The translations under genes were made by a program, and so were the position numbers. The notes under the pieces were generated by a model. That model was not told where the DNA came from. It was given only the letters and a program-made list of their open reading frames with translations, and ran no database searches. A stretch of 6,104 nt of DNA, from positions 1-6,104 of the forward strand of contig DAOUBX010000070.1 in assembly GCA_034432445.1 (NCBI GenBank), in the 5' to 3' direction. Positions 4,354 to 6,104 of the stretch are shown one piece after another. Each line of letters starts with the position of its first letter. The stretch's first letter is position 1. This DNA is from JANWYQ01 sp034432445 (GTDB lineage Bacteria > Chloroflexota > Anaerolineae > JAAEKA01).

Positions 4354-5970
4354 CTATGGCGTCAACGGCGTCTGCGCCGGCTCTTTCAGGATCATAGGGA
4401 TGAAGCTGCAATGGCACGCCGCCTGCGGCGTCGGTGTGGCTGTCGGCGGCACATAGACGGTGTGAGGGATGTAGAAGGCCAAGTCATCGCCGGCCACTAC
4501 CCGGAACGACACAACATTGCTGTTGATGGCGAATCCCGCCGGGGCAGTCTCTTCCCCCAAAGTGTATTGTCCCGGCTCTACGTCGAGAAAGACAAACGTG
4601 CCATCCGCTGCCGACGTGGCCGTGTAGCGCATGAGTGGGCCCTGTTTGAGCGTCAAGACAGCGCCTGCCAGATGCGGCTCATCCTCGTTGTAGAGCAGGT
4701 CCATGTTCAGATCCTCGAACGCAAGGCCCGTAATGGTGCCAAAGCGCGGCAAGGGGGTGGCCGTCGGTGTGGGGCTGGGGGTTGCTGTTGGGGTATGGGT
4801 GGCCGTTGGCGAGGGCGTGTTGGTTGGCGTGGGCGTCGGCGGCACCGAGCTGCGCCAGATTTTGCCGGCCCAGTCCACAACGACGATCTCATCCATGTTG
4901 AAGGCGTGAACATCCATGATGTCGGCGGTGGTGGGGGCAGGGATGCGGCGCCAGTTCATACCGTCGTCGGTGCGGAAGATCATGCCCTGGCCCAGGCAGA
5001 TGTTCTGCGGGTCGGTGACCGTAACGTTGTCGCAGCCCACAGCATAGCCATGCTGGGCGTCGACCATGTCCACGTGCCAGAAGCGTGGGGCAGTCGTGGT
5101 AAAGCTGACGTTGGCATGTTGCCAGCTTGCGCCGCCGTTGTAGGTGACCAGAATACGCCCCGGTCGTCCCACCATCCAACAGGTGTTGTTGTCCACGCAG
5201 TCGATGCCGTAAAAGAAGTCGCTCAGATAGGCGTCGGGCGCCGAGCGGCGCACCCAACTGACGCCGTCGTTGCTCGTGAAGTAGGCGCGGCCCTTGGAGG
5301 GTGTGTAGCAAACGCCGGGGGAAGGGCAGGCGAAGTCCCATTGCACCAGGCTGTTCTGGTCGCTCACCACAGCGCCAAAATTGACGCCGTTGGTGGAGCG
5401 CAGGTAGTTGGCGCGGCGGTAGTCGACGTCGAAGTAGCCGGTGGTGGCCACCAGCACTGTGCTGTCCTTGCCGGTGTAGCCTGCCGCCCATGTCCAACCG
5501 GCATAGCCGTAGTTGTCATAGGCGTCCAGCCAGGTCTGGCCGCCGTCAATCGTGCGACGAATGCGCGGTGAGCTGCCGCCGGTCAGCCAGCACGTGTTCG
5601 CATCCTTGCAGGCCAGGCCGCGCATGTAGTACTGAGTGCGATCCACCTTGCTGGTGGACCACGTTAAGCCGCCGTCGGTGGTCTTGGCGATGGTGACTTG
5701 TCCGCTGCCACCGTTGACGTTCCAATCTTGTCCACCTGAGACATAGCCGACCTGGTTGGTCGGGAAAGACAGCGTGTACCAATAGACGCCAGGGCTTGAG
5801 TGAACTTCGGTCCAGGTGAGCTCGGTCGTTTGTGCCAAGCCTGACGCTAGCGTGGCTGTGTTGGGTGTTGCCAACAGGCCAAGCGGCATGGCCAAGGCCA
5901 GGATGACCAGCAAAGGCCACAGCCACCTTTTGTGTCCGGCGGCAGGCAGCGAGTTTGATCGTAAAGACAT
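4354..5970 (-). CDS. Exported Asp-box/Ycf48-like beta-propeller protein with Thr/Pro linker and SdrD-B-like domain
   Basis: A 538-residue secreted or surface protein of unknown ligand. Residues 1-15 are basic, followed by a hydrophobic signal segment at about 16-34. Residues about 50-375 form a beta-propeller: six Asp-box-like motifs, KTTDGGLTW (96-104), RTIDGGQTW (139-147), RSTNGVNF (191-198), TSNDGVSW (232-239), TYNGGASW (276-283) and RTDDGMNW (333-340). Cysteine pairs spaced Cx5C recur in three blades (121/127, 215/221, 258/264), plus 313/325; disulfides are inferred. Residues 377-408 are a Thr/Pro/Ser linker. About 411-500 is a prealbumin-like SdrD-B/Cna-B-type domain (ITGLAFEDLNMDLLYNEDEP; GTFVFLDVEPGQYTL; ETAPAGF). 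A second short Thr/Pro stretch (508-515) leads to FIPMILK (523-529) and nine more residues. No sialidase catalytic set is evident, so binding or assembly is likelier than catalysis. AGAGGAG 6 nt before the ATG fixes the start. The gene is monocistronic, flanked by inverted repeats on both sides. Confidence 0.87.
   Translation of the reverse strand: MSLRSNSLPAAGHKRWLWPLLVILALAMPLGLLATPNTATLASGLAQTTELTWTEVHSSPGVYWYTLSFPTNQVGYVSGGQDWNVNGGSGQVTIAKTTDGGLTWSTSKVDRTQYYMRGLACKDANTCWLTGGSSPRIRRTIDGGQTWLDAYDNYGYAGWTWAAGYTGKDSTVLVATTGYFDVDYRRANYLRSTNGVNFGAVVSDQNSLVQWDFACPSPGVCYTPSKGRAYFTSNDGVSWVRRSAPDAYLSDFFYGIDCVDNNTCWMVGRPGRILVTYNGGASWQHANVSFTTTAPRFWHVDMVDAQHGYAVGCDNVTVTDPQNICLGQGMIFRTDDGMNWRRIPAPTTADIMDVHAFNMDEIVVVDWAGKIWRSSVPPTPTPTNTPSPTATHTPTATPSPTPTATPLPRFGTITGLAFEDLNMDLLYNEDEPHLAGAVLTLKQGPLMRYTATSAADGTFVFLDVEPGQYTLGEETAPAGFAINSNVVSFRVVAGDDLAFYIPHTVYVPPTATPTPQAACHCSFIPMILKEPAQTPLTP
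4747..4842 (-). repeat. Low-complexity Thr/Pro-coding tract
   Basis: In-frame near-repeats of ACN-CCN codons encode the 32-residue PTPTPTNTPSPTATHTP-type linker between propeller and SdrD-B-like domain. Such tracts are common interdomain spacers in exported Chloroflexota proteins, may be O-glycosylated, and can change length by slippage. Confidence 0.85.
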
Positions 5971-5976
5971 GGGTTT

Positions 5977-5983
5977 CTCCTCT
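5977..5983 (-). promoter_or_regulatory. Strong ribosome binding site of the propeller gene
   Basis: AGAGGAG on the minus strand, 6 nt before the ATG at 5970-5968. It is the strongest Shine-Dalgarno in the window and settles the start codon. No convincing promoter could be picked between here and the right edge. Confidence 0.7.
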
Positions 5984-6013
5984 TTGGTTCTCGTGGCGTA
6001 ACTACTCAGCCTG

Positions 6014-6098
6014 AGGTGCCGGGCATTTGGATGCTGGTTTGCAAACGTGTCTGCGAAGCCAACCTAGGTCGCAAATCGCCTACAAATGCCCGGCACCT
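6014..6098. repeat. Short element with 16-bp terminal inverted repeats (MITE-like)
   Basis: AGGTGCCGGGCATTTG (6014-6029) is repeated as its exact reverse complement at 6083-6098, enclosing 53 bp. The interior includes the 10-bp palindrome GTTTGCAAAC (6037-6046) and CCTAGG (6063-6068). TGA flanks the GGTGCC...GGCACC core on both sides (6012-6014 and 6098-6100), a possible 3-bp target duplication, but that is short enough to be chance. It lies just upstream of the propeller gene, so it could also form a leader or terminator structure. There is no room for a transposase, hence the MITE-like reading. Confidence 0.5.
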
Positions 6099-6104
6099 GA
6101 GCAG

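Noticed and set aside
3896..4417. Minus-strand 173-codon frame across the 3900-4353 gap
   Set aside because: It spans the perfect hairpin and the putative promoter, overlaps the ends of both flanking genes in another frame, and shows no domain-like pattern.
4747..4842. Tandem-looking G/T-rich repeats considered as a CRISPR or minisatellite
   Set aside because: They are explained by an in-frame Thr/Pro linker; the units are irregular and there are no spacers.
4096..5571. Plus-strand 491-codon open frame opposite the propeller gene
   Set aside because: It is antisense to a gene with clear domains, signal segment and ribosome binding site; its product is His/Val/Gly/Arg-rich with no recognisable domain, typical of GC-rich shadow frames.
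4354..5970. Propeller protein as an active sialidase
   Set aside because: Asp-boxes alone are structural; I see no catalytic arginine triad or FRIP-type motif near the N-terminus.

Overview
The window is GC-rich bacterial chromosomal DNA, compactly coded, with four genes on the minus strand, one further gene cut by the left edge on the same strand, and only one gene on the plus strand (998-1552). The best guess for the host is a member of the Chloroflexota (Anaerolineae/Caldilineae-like). The reasons are the Thr/Pro-rich linkers and the near-C-terminal FIPMILK segment of the exported beta-propeller protein, a combination frequent in that phylum, together with the mix of gene families. This assignment is an inference from protein style; there is no rRNA or other marker in the window.

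Layout. Positions 1-727 (minus) hold most of a biotin-protein ligase of the BirA catalytic type without a DNA-binding domain; its C-terminus lies outside the window. A 270-bp divergent intergenic region follows, with two back-to-back sigma70-like promoters, each with a 17-bp spacer. It serves birA leftward and, rightward, an unrecognised 184-residue protein with two membrane helices (998-1552). That gene converges on a three-gene minus-strand operon at 3899-1582: a small cupin protein, a DegT/DnrJ/EryC1/StrS-family PLP aminotransferase (perosamine-synthase-like) and a SAM methyltransferase resembling sugar N-methyltransferases (DesVI/TylM1 type). The cupin-aminotransferase gap is 3 bp and the aminotransferase-methyltransferase junction is a 4-bp ATGA overlap. 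The set is best read as a cassette finishing an amino-sugar, probably N-methylated, for a surface glycan or glycosylated product; no sugar nucleotidyltransferase, dehydratase or glycosyltransferase is in the window.

Positions 3900-4353 are non-coding. They hold a likely operon promoter (about 4074-4102), a long leader, and a perfect 16-bp inverted repeat that probably ends transcription of the next gene. Positions 4354-5970 (minus) encode an exported 538-residue protein: signal segment, Asp-box/Ycf48-like beta-propeller with regularly placed cysteine pairs, Thr/Pro linker, SdrD-B/Cna-B-like domain, and a second Thr/Pro stretch before the C-terminal motif. The right end (6014-6098) carries a small element with 16-bp terminal inverted repeats, resembling a MITE or a dispersed intergenic repeat.

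I found no CRISPR array, tRNA, rRNA, transposase or recognised defence system. The most interesting items are the amino-sugar cassette, the unknown membrane protein with its good promoter, the Cys-paired propeller protein, and the two inverted repeats that bracket the propeller gene.
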